Source: Neurospora crassa OR74A
Lineage: Eukaryota > Ascomycota > Sordariomycetes > Sordariales > Sordariaceae
DNA length: 64,000 nt
NCBI RefSeq assembly: GCF_000182925.2
Contig: NC_026507.1
Coordinates: forward strand, 2,604,001 to 2,668,000
Reading direction: 5' to 3'
Shown here piece after piece: positions 24,401-35,910 of the stretch; position 1 is the stretch's first letter; each line of letters opens with the position of its first letter. Both the position numbers and the translations under genes were made by a program. Under the pieces are notes generated by a model. That model did no database searches. It was not told the origin of the DNA and saw only the letters and a list, made by a program, of their open reading frames with translations.

Positions 24401-25221
24401 ACACTATTTGGCCAGTGGCCGTCTTGACCTTGAAGCTGCTGCTGCCGGATTTGGAAAAGTGCCGTTCGACGATGATGGAATCCCCGTAAAGCTCATGTCT
24501 ATAGGCATCTTGGCCCTGGTTCTTGATTTTGACGATCAGAACAGCCTTTTCGGTGCCCTCCTTGACGAAACTCTTGAGACTTCCTCCGCGGTTGGTTGAG
24601 CTGGCCTTGCCACCAAGACAAAGAGTGATAGCGGTCAAGATGGCGCTCTTTCCACTTCCGTTTTCACCCACTATGAAATTGAGAAGCGGGCCGAGTTCAC
24701 AGTGTAGTCGAGTGTGACACATGAAGTTGATGCACGTGATGCTTTCCAAAATGCCATTATCGGCCACCGCGTTGTCGCCCAACTGATTAGGTTTGAAGCG
24801 CAGTCTCTGAGTGGCTCGTTGGTCGTCGGCATCCTGATGTTGCAGATGCTCAAAGTTATTGTCACGCATCAACTCATATTGTGTTTTGGGGGGCGAGTGC
24901 GGTGATCCTGCATGACCTCGTTCATCGTCGACATCAACGTCGTCGTCATCGACTGGAGTCGCGTGGCGAGCGGTATCTACACGGGCTCTTTTAGCCTGGT
25001 TGGCATTTGGGCGCTGTGTAGCACGTTAGCATGTAGGTTTCTGGGTTTCAGGAAACGTGCGGCTGTGTAGATATATTGAAGTCGGCGTGCAGATAGAGAT
25101 GGTTTGTACGACTTACCGCGGCAATTTCTGCCTCGCTGTCATCGCTCGTGGGCGCCGGCCGTTGACGTTTCCGTGAGGACTCGGCGTTGGCCTCAGCTTC
25201 GAATAGTGTTCGCGCTGGCAT
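21481..25221 (-). CDS. smc6: SMC6, structural maintenance of chromosomes protein 6
   Basis: ATPase of the Smc5-Smc6 complex in the nucleus, needed for resolving recombination intermediates and replication-fork repair. Four exons (25221-25117, 25013-21756, 21680-21580, 21520-21481) give 1167 residues; introns are 103, 75 and 59 nt. The Walker A GENGSGKS lies at about 151-158, after an acidic, disordered head with a basic KRQRPAP segment. Two long coiled coils flank a hinge, about residues 520-690. The C-terminal head has the ABC signature LSGGEKSFSS and Walker B/D-loop LDEFDVFMD. The last exons give ITAARRSVNRQYIFITPNAI and end RLTDPRQRTLADY. The 75-nt intron (21755-21681) has no stop and keeps frame; I remove it because NML joined to ITAARRS is the conserved sequence. 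Divergent from SGT1, 900 bp away. Confidence 0.96.
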
Positions 25222-26121
25222 GGCAGAAGTTCTGAGTGGCTGAACCCAGCCGTACGTACCTGGGGAGGTAGGATCCTGCGCAAGTACCAGAGAAGGTGGA
25301 GGAAGAAAAAAAGAACCCAGGATGGAAGAAGCTTGTTTCAAGAGGAATGTCGATACTGATAAATGTTGTCACTCCCTCTTTTTCGAATCTGCTTTGGGAG
25401 GCTTTTTTTTCAACCCTCAACTCCAAAGGGAATACGCATCTGCCATCAACAGGCAAGCACAGGCAGTCAGTCCACTGTTTGTGTCACTCAGCCTAGGTGG
25501 ACATGGATAAGTGGAAGTGGAAACGGAAACGCGTTCCAACGCGGGGGGTCAGGTCTTTACCACAACTCAAGGGCCCGGTCGCCCCACTTGGCGCATATGG
25601 TTCGGAGTCCCATTAGCGGGCTTCTTCGCTCAAGGTACACAGGCGCGTCGGCTTACGAGCGAAGTCACGGGATCGCGTATCGGGCAGGTAGCCATGGTAC
25701 CCGACCTAAAGGTCATGTCAAACCCCCCCCCCCCCTGTCCCACCTGCTCGGTGCGTAGTGCAGAGGTACCTCTAGGTAGCGGCGGGGGTCCGGAGGTTTA
25801 CCAAAAAGTCAGATACGTAGGTAGGTGTAGGTAGGTACCTTATGTACTTCCTTGCGAGTAGACACCGATCAAACAACACGGACCTGCTCAACACACGAGA
25901 AAACCACAAATTCCCTGCCGAATTGAATTACAATTTCGAAGGCTCATTGGCTGGACTAGATTGGTTCGATTGTGTCATTCTTCAAGTATAACGTACACGT
26001 GCAATCAACCGCAAGTGACCCGAGGCGTCAACAATCCGCAGTAAAGGGACACTCACACCCCTCTAGACACTTGAAAGTTGAGAAGCAAGAAACCCCCTTG
26101 AGTAGAAGACTGAAATCAAAG
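25222..26121. promoter_or_regulatory. Divergent intergenic region between SMC6 and SGT1
   Basis: 900 bp between the start codons. It contains a run of about 14 C near 25723-25737 and a TAGGTAGGTACCT tract cluster (25763-25845). No separate gene is supported; the 25363-25834 open frames lack any signature. Confidence 0.45.
25763..25845. repeat. GGTACCTCTAGGTAG / GTAGGTAGGTACCT tracts
   Basis: Two groups of the recurring tract between the divergent SMC6 and SGT1 genes, close to the SGT1 transcription start side. Confidence 0.65.
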
Positions 26122-28327
26122 ATGGAATCCACCAATGAGCCAAGGCCCGGAGACGACGCCTTCAATGGCTTCCAAATGAGCCTCCCAGAAAACTGTGTTG
26201 AGTACATGCTCTTCCTCATCAACGATCAGCCTGAAGCCCAGAGAACCACCCTCTCGAGCCTGGAAACAATCAGGAAAGCGGCCCTTCAAAGGCTTGACGA
26301 GCTCACCAAGGATTATATCTGGCAACGTGAGGCTTTGAAGCTCGAAACGAGGATCGAGAATGGTACGTCTCCTCGCCTTGCTACCGCGCTCTCAGTCGCT
26401 TTCTATAATCCTCGCACTCATGCTAACCGAACGGTCAACGGCAGGCTTAGTTTACCTTCATGGTCGTACTGATTACGGTGATAATGTGGAAGACGAGTGG
26501 CTGATAGTTTATTTTCTCCGAACCTTGAGCTTCTCCTTTCCCAACCTATGGATCCGCATCTTCGACAGCGACGGCGAATTCCTCCTCATCGAAGCAGCCA
26601 AAGTCCTGCCTAAATGGCTGAGCCCCGAGATGGACGCCAACCGCGTATGGATCAACCGCGGCCAATTGCGCATCATCCCCCTTCTTCCCTCTTCTTCCTC
26701 ATCCTCGCCATCTTCATCAAAGGCCCACCAGATCTCCCTCCACGAAGCCCTCTACGTGATCAGAACCACCCCCAACATCCTCATCCACTCCCCCTTAATC
26801 GAAGCCGAAGCTTTCTACCGACTAGAGAAGTATCCCGACCAGATCACCTCTTCCCTCCATCATGCCCTTGTTACCATTCCTCGTAAACTAGCCTACATCC
26901 TCCATAAGCGCCCCAAGGCCGTCGCACCCGCTATCGAAGCCTTCTACCTCCGCGATCCCATCTCACTTAAACCGCTGCTCTCCGCTACTCCGGACTCCTT
27001 ACTATTTCCACCACAGGACCTTGTGACCATCAGCGTCCGCCTCACCAAGGTCCTCTACGCCCAGCTCAAGTCCCAGCACTTTGATCCGCCACTGGTTTGG
27101 AGGGAGCACTTTGTCCAGACTGCGCAAGTCCAAGAATTGTCTGCGTCTGAAACGGAGGGCGAGGCCCGGCAGCAAGCCTTGCAGAAGCTGCAGACGCTCG
27201 CCAGGTTGGAAATAGGCATGAAGCTCACCACGGGCTTTGAGATCCTTGCTCGCGGCGCTGAGAAGAGCGATAGTCGGGTTGCGAGGGAGGTGGCGCTATT
27301 GCTTGAGGATCTCAAGGAGGATGGCGAGGAGGCGGCGCTCCCGACTGATGAGGAGATCAAGAAGTGGAAGGATGTGGATAGGGAGGATGATGATAGCTGG
27401 ATGGATATCGATTTTGCGGATTTTGAGAGGGAGTTAGCTGGCGGCGGTGGGGTGCAGGGAGAATCGGAGCAGCAGCACCAGCGACAACAAAACAAAGCTG
27501 GTGAAGGCAGAGATACAGCAGGGCACGCTGTACCGACCTTTGGAGATGCCACGACACAAGCCGATCTACGCAAGATCGTCTCCCGGTTTGAGGCATTTCT
27601 GAATGACGAAACAGCAGGTCTTGACGGAGCTGAAATCGATGAGATGGATCAGGATGACGATGATGACGACTTGGAGGACTCGGATGTTGATATGGACAGC
27701 GAGGACGAAGACAAGGAAGTGAGTTTCGACGAAGAGCAGTTCTCGAAAATGATGAGAGAGATGATGGGGATACCGACGACGACAACAACAACGGCGGCAA
27801 CAACATCGTCACCACCGTCATCAACCACAGGACCCGAGAGCGCCCCGCGACAGCCTGGCACGAAGGGCAATGGCAAAGGCAAGGAAAAGGTTTCTTTTAC
27901 CGTCAATGACGACAAGGACGAAGACAAGAGCATGGATACGGGCCACAGTGAGCAAGAGGAACTCGAAGCTCTTATGGCTCAGATGGAAAAGGAACTCAAC
28001 TCCTACGGCGCACTACAACTGGACCCTCAAAAAGCCAAGACTAGATCCGCGAGAGCATTGAAGGGTGGTGTGCACGAGGCTTCATCAGTTCAAGAGATAG
28101 TCAAGACCGCGGGGGGTGGTAGGAGTGATGATGATGACGATATGAACGACGAGGAAGGAGAAGAGGAAGGTGATGAGGTCGGCGTTGACTATAATCTAGC
28201 CAAGAACTTGCTGGAGAGCTTCAAGAGCCAGGCGGGCATGGCAGGTCCAACGGGCAATTTGCTTGGCTTGATGGGCATGACGTTGCCGCGTGATGAAGAG
28301 GATTCTGATGGAGAGGGCAAGTCTTAG
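26122..28327 (+). CDS. sgt1: SGT1/ecdysoneless family protein
   Basis: Homologue of Drosophila Ecdysoneless and S. pombe Sgt1. Family members are linked to pre-mRNA splicing (U5/Prp8 assembly) and transcription; the exact role here is inferred. Two exons, 26122-26362 and 26445-28327, with an 82-nt intron, give 707 residues. The N-terminal two-thirds carry family blocks: NCVEYMLFLINDQ, LTKDYIWQREALKLE, then LVYLHGRTDYGDNVEDEWLI just after the splice. IRIFDSDGEFLLIEAAKVLP follows. The C-terminal part (about 390-707) is acidic and low in complexity. It has Asp/Glu runs, a Thr/Ala/Ser segment from ACA/ACG repeats, and a final LAKNLLESFKSQAGMAGP helix also seen in fungal relatives. Not to be confused with the HSP90 co-chaperone SGT1, which has TPR, CS and SGS domains absent here. 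Confidence 0.93.
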
Positions 28328-29052
28328 GAGAAGCAAATGCAATCTGTCAGTGCTTGGTGGACTAGATATTTGGATGCCCATCATGAAGGGAATCTTGGTA
28401 ATTTCAACAACATCCTTCTCAGATAATGATAGATTGCAGGTAGATCGTGGGTTTTGAAGGAATTTGATGATGGAGCAAATGGCTCGTTGCCAGCCGCAAG
28501 ACTGAGCGTCGATAGGCGGAGAGGGACGATAGTCTCGTTTAACAGCGAGGTATTCAAGATTGAACCACGCATAGATTGAAACCAGACATCGTTGGCCTAC
28601 CTCCTCCCCCTAACCTGCGATACTGTGTGTCGTTGAAGAGACAGACCTTAAGGCCTGAAGCGGCTCTTCGCTATTATTCATGACTGCACAATAAGACTGG
28701 AAGTGGTTATCTGTGTCCATGTCCAAATCGAAGAGACAAGGTGACCTTCCAGATGCACAAAGACCCAGACACAGTCCTCTCAATTGCCCCATCATCCCTG
28801 GCCTGCCAACCAAATGGCAGACGAGAGAAATCCACCAACAACCTCGGTCCAACATCCCTCATATTAACATCCACTTCAGGTCCTGGTCATGCCCAACACC
28901 CCACGAAAGACCTGGCAAGCCGATTGCCATTCTCCCCTAGTGATACCCTACCCAGGCGTGTCGACCAGTCGACCGCAAATCGGTTCGCCTTTCTGTGGAA
29001 CAGAAACTAGTTCCTAGCGACCAATCGATGGTATACACTGTTTTCGATTGCT
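28328..29052. other. Intergenic between convergent SGT1 and metacaspase genes
   Basis: 725 bp with no supported gene or repeat; presumably 3' untranslated sequence of both genes. Confidence 0.5.
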
Positions 29053-31230
29053 TCACATAACGAACAGGAGATTCGTATCTTTATAGTTTGCATCACCAAA
29101 GTTAGTCAGCTTGTTCTTCTTATCTTGGGCCGTTTTGCTCGTCATCATTGTGTGTTTTGTGTGTCCATTACAATGTCTAATTTTCCCAGCCAGCCCCGCA
29201 AAAAGACGGTCCACGCAACGCAATGCAGGTAAAAGAAACCCAAACAGACACTTCTCCTCGAGTTTCCTATAAAGGGTATATATGCAACTCAAATCTTAAA
29301 CGTGGTCACCAGATAACGGCTTGACGAGGGGTTGTAGAATGATGACGAGGAATGGGAAGAGGAGGAAGCCTCACCAAGAGGGTGGCTACACGACAGCTGA
29401 GGCTTCTGTGTGTAACGCATTTGCAGTTCGTCTCGGATGCTGTTGAGCAGCTGGACATAGCTCTGCTGGGGGTTCTTCTTGAGGGCGTTGATGAAGGCCC
29501 AGGACATAGCCCCTGTAGCTTGTGAAGCAATTGTGGCGTCGGCTCTGTGAGAGAGACATCGAGGTTAGCAAGTGAATCTTGACAAGGGACAGATAATTAC
29601 GTCTCGGGGAGGAAATGGAGGGGGTAATCCAACGTGACTCGTCGCCCTAGACGCAAAGTCACAACCATACTGATGGTTGTACTTTGCATCTAGAGCGTGG
29701 GCTGAATGTATGTACAAAAAGTATGCTAAAGTGACGCCTTTGCTGTGCCCACTTGACGGCATCGACTAAAATCCCAAATACCCAGTAGCTCTTGCTCCCA
29801 AACATACTATGCCTGCGCCAAAAGAGAAAGAGAGCAGAAATAAAATAATTCAAGAGCAAGAAACGATAATAGAGGGGTGTACGAACGAGGTCTGGTCATC
29901 TTTGCTTCCGGAGAACATAACAACATCGGCGGGTGACGTCTTCGTAGCCAAGGTTCTTGCATGGGCATCGTTACCGCCGGTAGCCTTTTTGAAAATCCCC
30001 ATGATGTTGTTCGCCACGCCGTAGAGGTCGCCTTGGCTGTAGGATGAGATGGCTCCAAGAAGACCTTGGCCAGCTTCCTTGGCCAGGTTGGGCTCCTTGA
30101 GAATGCCCTGGGTTGAGTAAATATAGGGCAAATCGAGCGCAGTTCCCGAGTGGCATGAGTCGAAGATAGCGGTCAGCCGAACGCCGGCTTGTAACGGTCG
30201 GACCATGATTCGGTGCATTTCGTCATCGGTGATGTGTCCCACTTGTCGGAAATCGACTGGATATATAACTTCGTCGTACCCATCCTCCTCGTCGCCGTCG
30301 AGATCTTTGGTTTGGCCGCCATGCCCTAGCAAATTCGACCGTCAGAAGCAAACCTTACGATATTTAGGAGAAGATCATTTCAGGTGCTTACCGGAGTAGT
30401 GGAAGAATAACGAGTCATTGGGCCTGGCATCCTTGACCAACCAGTGCATTGCCCTAAGGATGTTTTGCTTGGTAGGCTGACTCATAGGATTTTGCTGGTC
30501 ATCGGTAAGAATCACCATATCCTCGCGCTTGTACCTGAAATGCTCGACGAGATATGATGACATGTTCCTGACATCGTTGATGCATCCTCTCAGCTGGCCC
30601 CGCTGACCAAAGTAATTGATGCCGATGAGCAAAGCTTTGTGTCGGCCATTGCACTGCGAATATCGAAAGGCGTAGTCCGCTGGAGCGCCATATCCAAATT
30701 GCTGAGGCGCCTGGGGAGGAGGTGGGGGTGCTTGGTGGTTCCCGTGCGCGTACGAATTCGAATTCACCGTGGGCATGTTCGCCTCTAAAGGCATAGTCAG
30801 AAGCTACACTCCAGCCTGGGGGGGGAGGCTATTCTAGCTAGCACTCACCAGGTCTGCCGTAATGGGAGTTTGGAGGATTGCCATATCCCTGTGGTGCAGG
30901 CGTCTATTTGCGACTCGTCTTTAGTACTCCTCTACGTGGATGTTGGTTGTGGTAATGGGCTTGAGACGGACCTGCTGCTGTGGATTCCAGTGCTGGTGTT
31001 GCTGGGGACCAGGCGAGGGCTGGTGGTAAACCATGTACTGTTGCTGCTGAGGAGGCGGCTGTTGATAGGCATTATAGGCAGGTTGGCTGCCAAAGTTAGA
31101 ACCGCAGTTTGAAGAACAAGGCTACGAGTGTAGTTGTATAAACATACGGAGGGTAGTAGCCGCCATATTGTGGTTGAGGCGGCGGGACGTAGCCTCCTCC
31201 ATTGTAACCCGCGCCGGGGTATCCAGACAT
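29053..31230 (-). CDS. mca1: Metacaspase (type I)
   Basis: Arg/Lys-specific, calcium-dependent cysteine peptidase linked in fungi to stress, protein quality control and cell death. Seven exons (31230-31148, 31086-30972, 30903-30849, 30784-30392, 30325-29887, 29544-29375, 29078-29053) give 426 residues. The prodomain (about 1-125) is rich in Gln, Pro, Tyr and Gly and is cut by three small introns. The peptidase domain starts near [13 protein letters not shown]. The catalytic His is in HYSGHGG (about H217) and the catalytic Cys in DSCHSG (about C273). The C terminus reads [15 protein letters not shown], so the last exon is only 26 nt. The last two introns are unusually long for this window (342 and 296 nt). 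All junctions agree with frame and with the conserved domain. Confidence 0.93.
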
Positions 31231-34200
31231 GATCGGCGGCTGGATTGAATTAGAGACAGGTAGTGCAAGATCGAGGAGGCTCGGCGACGTGACCCGTCGT
31301 GGCTTTTATAAGTAGGATCCGGAGACTAAGGTCTTGGTGTAGTGGCAGAGAGGCTGGAGGGCGCGGTTGGATTTGGGATCAGACGGGCGTGAAGACGAGA
31401 TTGAATACAGGGTGGAGCGTCGAGGGAGGGCGGCGTTGATGAAGTGAGGCCGGTATATGATGGATTGGAGGGGAGCGAGGCTAGATTCTTCAAAGACAGG
31501 CACCAGGTCAGTAATGGGAGCAGCGATGCATTGGATACAACCGATTTGGAGCAGGCAGACGGGCCGGGTCAGGGAAGAAGCACGGGATGGCGCAAGTCGA
31601 GAACCATGACCGAACCAAAACTGGAGTCAATGTTCCGCCCGACTGTACAGAGGGTCTGAGGGTGCAGGACATGTACCCGAGAGAGCGGTCAAAAGGCTGA
31701 TTTGGGGACAACTCACATGCAGGGAGTCGAAGAGGCTTGGTGATGTTGGGTCGCAAGGGCCGGGGTCGTTGAGCAGGAAAGAGTGGGAAAGAGGTGGGTG
31801 ACGGGATGGGTTCGTCGCGATGTTTCGGACGGGGATTGAGGTCAACTGGAACCAAGGCCACCGCAGGGCAAGCAACCTAGACTAAATGTGTGCAGCGTGT
31901 GGGATCCGGATGGATTGCCCGCTGTGTGGACGGGGATGCCCGGCCAAGAGCGGGCAACCTAGCTGCTGTCGCCAGGTTGAGACGGCAGGCGGGGGGAGCA
32001 AGGGGAGGTGCTCCAGGGCACCAAAGGAGGGTACCTACCGTACCTACTGGACGTGCAGTGGAATTCCACCTGCACTCCCCACCTCACTCGAGGAAAAGGT
32101 GCCACTGCGAACATCCATCCATGGATTCCAAGTCGTTGGGTGGCGTCTGTGTTTGCAACTGGAACTTAAGTATCTCACTATGCTGCCTCAACGCCCAAGC
32201 TGCCTGTGACCATATCAACAGCCACGTTTATTGATAGACCAGATACATACATCAGCAGCGCAACGCTCCAAGTCATGATTGGACGAAATTCAAGCGGGGG
32301 CAGCACGAAAAGAAAAGCTTCTCTTCCACTTTTGCCGTGATCAACGCCAAGCAACGTGGAGTGCGGATCCCGAATCTGGGAAGAAGAAGCGATCGAAACC
32401 CTTGAAAGTTAAGACGAGGAGTGACGAGATACTTACCTACATACTTAGCTACATATCTACACTACCTCTGCGACACCACAACAGCGAGTTGTGATGGAGT
32501 TGCGCTAGGAGGTCAAATAGTCCTATAAACTAGCAAATGTTCCATACCTTCTTTGACCGGGCGCTCCTTCATGTCATGTTTGGATCCATATCCCTACTAT
32601 GCTATACAAAGGAGTATGTATAGAGGTACAGACCTGTTGCCTGTAGTGTACGGAGTGCATGTCTGTAGGTATGTAGAGGGATGGAGGCGCAAGACTGAGC
32701 AACAGCAAACCTCTTCCGCACAGTCGCAATCACCGGTGCATGGTGAAGAGCAACATCGAACGATCAACGTCGCTGGCCTTCTCTCCAGGTCGTCATACAC
32801 CATCGGCAAGTCCTTTAATCACTTTGACGGTTAGATATCACAACGGCTATTCAGCTCTTTTCTACAGCCCACTAAGTCTAGCCCTCAGTGCGCCTCTACC
32901 TGCTGCCGCTGGCGGGGAAAAAAGACACTCGGGGGTCTAGCCCACTTGAGGGTCCCGCCCCGGGCTGTCGTAACTGAACGTATCGCATCCAGCAAATTCC
33001 CTCCACATGGACCACACAACTCCAATGCCCTATGGAAAAAGGAAAGAAACTAATATCGCAGACGCAAGCCCATAAGTTGAAAGGTGTTATCGCCCATCCA
33101 CGGTTACTCGAGTGGGGACAATTAGAAAAGGGTAGTGAGAAACGCAGTAGGAAAATCCGCAAGCTGGACATACTTGGAATCCAGGACACCCAGTCTGTTG
33201 TGATCACAACCGAGGATCTGTATTCCACAACGCAAAACGCAAAAGTCGACGGTGAACGAAGGTTACCTCCGCCGGGTCATTGTGGCTTGTAACCGAAGGC
33301 GTTCTTTTGCTGCCACGATCCCCGGCCCGGCAGTCTCTCAGACTTGTCTCCCCCCGCGCGCGGCGTACGACATTCGGCTTTTGCTTCCAGACATCAAAGC
33401 TTCGGGACGACCGAGGCCATTTCGGTCAGTGTCAGTTCCGCAGCTCTTGTGGTTGGCTGGCCGGGTCTCCCGGTTGCAGAAAGGTTCGCTGGTCTCCAAT
33501 ATCTCCGGTATCCGAATGCATGCAGCCGAGTGAAGCTAGCTCGACAGCATGTTGAGTATATGATAGGTCAAATTACCGTGTGATCGCTGCTGAACTGTAA
33601 TCGCCGGCGCCATAAATCGAAGGAAACTCCTCTCTGCAGATAGGGACAGCCAAGTGGAAAACCAAATCGCATCTACACTACATACTGCGTAAACTACTAC
33701 ATAGAGTAAAACAGACGGGCTCGATCAACCGACATCGAAGCTCAACACCACAGTCGAGGTATCCAGATGTGGCACTTCGACATCAGAGTCCTGCAGGTTA
33801 GCGAACCGAAATCGCATTCTTCGTTGCTAGATCCTGGGGAACATCTAGTTCTCGATCTTAGATGGCGCGCGCCAAACCCTACCACATGCGAGTCTCGGTT
33901 TCCCTTAGCTCATACACACCTATCCCCCCGACCGACCAAAAAGACTTGGGCCGTTTGTCTTCGATGTCTAGCAAGGGTAATATGTTCGGCATGGCAGATA
34001 TGCTCGAGTGTCTTTAGACGTCCAAACCCCAATGGACTTGATTGTTTTGTGTAATTGCCATTCGTTGGAAGCGACGCATTCTGCCGCAGACTGCTGGATC
34101 CCGAAGACGAACGGCCCAAATCTCTTGGGTACGTGGGCCAACAAGGGACAGGCCGAGAGAGCATGGCCACAAACGACGTGCTGCATCTGCTAGATCAGAC

Positions 34201-35388
34201 GCCCGCTTGAACAACATCTCATCCTTTTTGCGGCAGTCGTTAGTCTTTGGTCATGCTGTACTGCCATCACTACATACGTAGAATGAGGCTGTGACCATAG
34301 CAGGTCCCTGGAGTTTCAAATCGAACCCTCGACCGCAAAAGCAAAAGCAGCGCCCTGCATTCCCATGCCTTCTGTCTGGGACAGACTGACACTGTACCCC
34401 GATGGGGTGGCCGGTGGGCTATGCCCTTTCAAGCCAAATTCCATGCTCATCATCGTCGTCGGTCGGTGAGGCTCAAAGGCGCTGGGTAAGTGATCTGCGG
34501 TAACCTGAACGGTTAAGTATTGCAAAAGAATTTACAAGTCGCTTGCTACCGAGAACTCGGTGACATTCGACTTCCAAAAGATACCTAGGTACATACCAAA
34601 TGCTTGCGTTTAAATTAGCCCGCAGTTTCGTTTCCGTCTCCACTCACACACACCCCCCATATTGTGTACTATAGTTCCAGACTTCCAGCTCTTCATGGGT
34701 TTAGTCAATACTAGGAATTCAAACGCTAATGTGAACAGAGGCTATGCTGGCAAAAGTTACATAGGACTGGATAAATATCAGAGTGTGACATACTAATGTC
34801 TTTACTATAACAAAGGTTAGCTACATAATGCCTTGACAATAGGTAATCTAATACTAGACCAGGCTCAATATAGGGTACAGGTTAAGGGTGTTAGATCTTA
34901 GTTTTAAGTTTCATCCTAACAAGTGATAACTGCATATGGATCTTTGACATAACTACTATGTTAATGTTGATCTTCCAAAATTTCCTTACGTTGACTAGGT
35001 TGCAATGCTCAGAAGAACCCCTGGGTTGGATTTTCCAACCTAAAATCGATTTCTATCAAGTAGGTTATCCTCCTCTTCACTATACTATGCAGTAGCTCCA
35101 AAATGCCAGGCAAGTCAGTCTACAAGTCTTGATGTCCCACTGCCAGACCTCCTTCAACATTCAGCAGGGAGTCCTAAAAACGATCCCCAATAGCCGCACT
35201 CCCGCAGTACTATGTATGACCCTTGCCCATAGGATTGCCAAGCCCAAGATTACACTGTCTTCTGCAACGGAGTCCACCAAGCTGCTGGGATCACAAGATC
35301 AAAAAGATAAGACTCGCTTCAGATCAGCACAAAAATTTGGTGCGGGGAGAAGGTAACAGATGAAAAAGACACAAAAAAATTGTACATG
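31231..35388. other. Gene-poor 4.2-kb stretch upstream of the metacaspase
   Basis: No gene can be supported. Open frames here are short and overlap on both strands without family motifs. GGTACCTACCGTACCTAC and CTTACCTACATAC tracts occur near 32030 and 32433, and ACCTAGGTAC near 34584. The last part (34650-35090) is AT- and TA-rich. Confidence 0.45.
34650..35090. other. AT-rich, CpG-poor segment, possible mutated repeat relic
   Basis: Rich in TA dinucleotides (CTAATACTAGA, TAGCTACATAATG) with only about three CpG in the central 350 bases, unlike the GC-balanced flanks. This is the pattern left by repeat-induced point mutation in this group of fungi. No coding remnant or terminal repeat is visible, so the origin is uncertain. 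Confidence 0.35.
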
Positions 35389-35477
35389 TCCCCTCGACCG
35401 GAATCGAGCCGGTGACCTTTCGGTATACAATCTATACAATTACAGCCGAACGTGATAGCCAACTACACCACAAGGGG
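35389..35477 (-). tRNA. tRNA-Tyr (GTA) with intron
   Basis: Folds as a cloverleaf on the minus strand. The acceptor is CCCCTTG/CGAGGGG with C1-G72 and A73, the tyrosine identity set. The anticodon stem is TTCGG/CCGAA with loop CTGTAA, and the T arm is ACCGG-CTCGATT-CCGGT. A 15-nt intron sits at the canonical place after position 37. A run of seven T follows downstream as a polymerase III terminator. Confidence 0.9.
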
Positions 35478-35910
35478 ATTTCGAAGTTGTTGAACGAGGT
35501 GGAGTTTTGAAACCTATATCATCTCTGCAATGCGTGAGCAGCATGTCGCTCAAAAGGCAAACCTCGCATGGGGAATAAACGACAAGATGTCTCGCATTAC
35601 CTTTTAATCAGATTCGACCCATGACATTGGCGGCAAGTGTCAAGTTAACTTATAGCGCTCCAGGCAATAATAGCCCAAGCTCAGTGAAGGACTTGTACTT
35701 GCCAAGCTTTTGCACTTGACCGATCGCGCTCAGCACAAAGAATGCTCTTGGAAAACTCATTAGCATTTTCAATATACTGTACAATAGATGTTGGATTCCC
35801 CCTTTGATAACAAAGCAGGCCGAATCCAAGAAGCCAAATGGGAAGAAGACAGAACGAAGAAAGGGAAATACAGTAGTCGTACCGTACGTACGCACGCCAA
35901 TTTTCTCAGT
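35478..35910. other. Intergenic between tRNA-Tyr and the 624-residue gene
   Basis: 433 bp; no gene seen. It holds the 3' flank of the gene ending at 35911 and the 5' flank of the tRNA. Confidence 0.5.
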
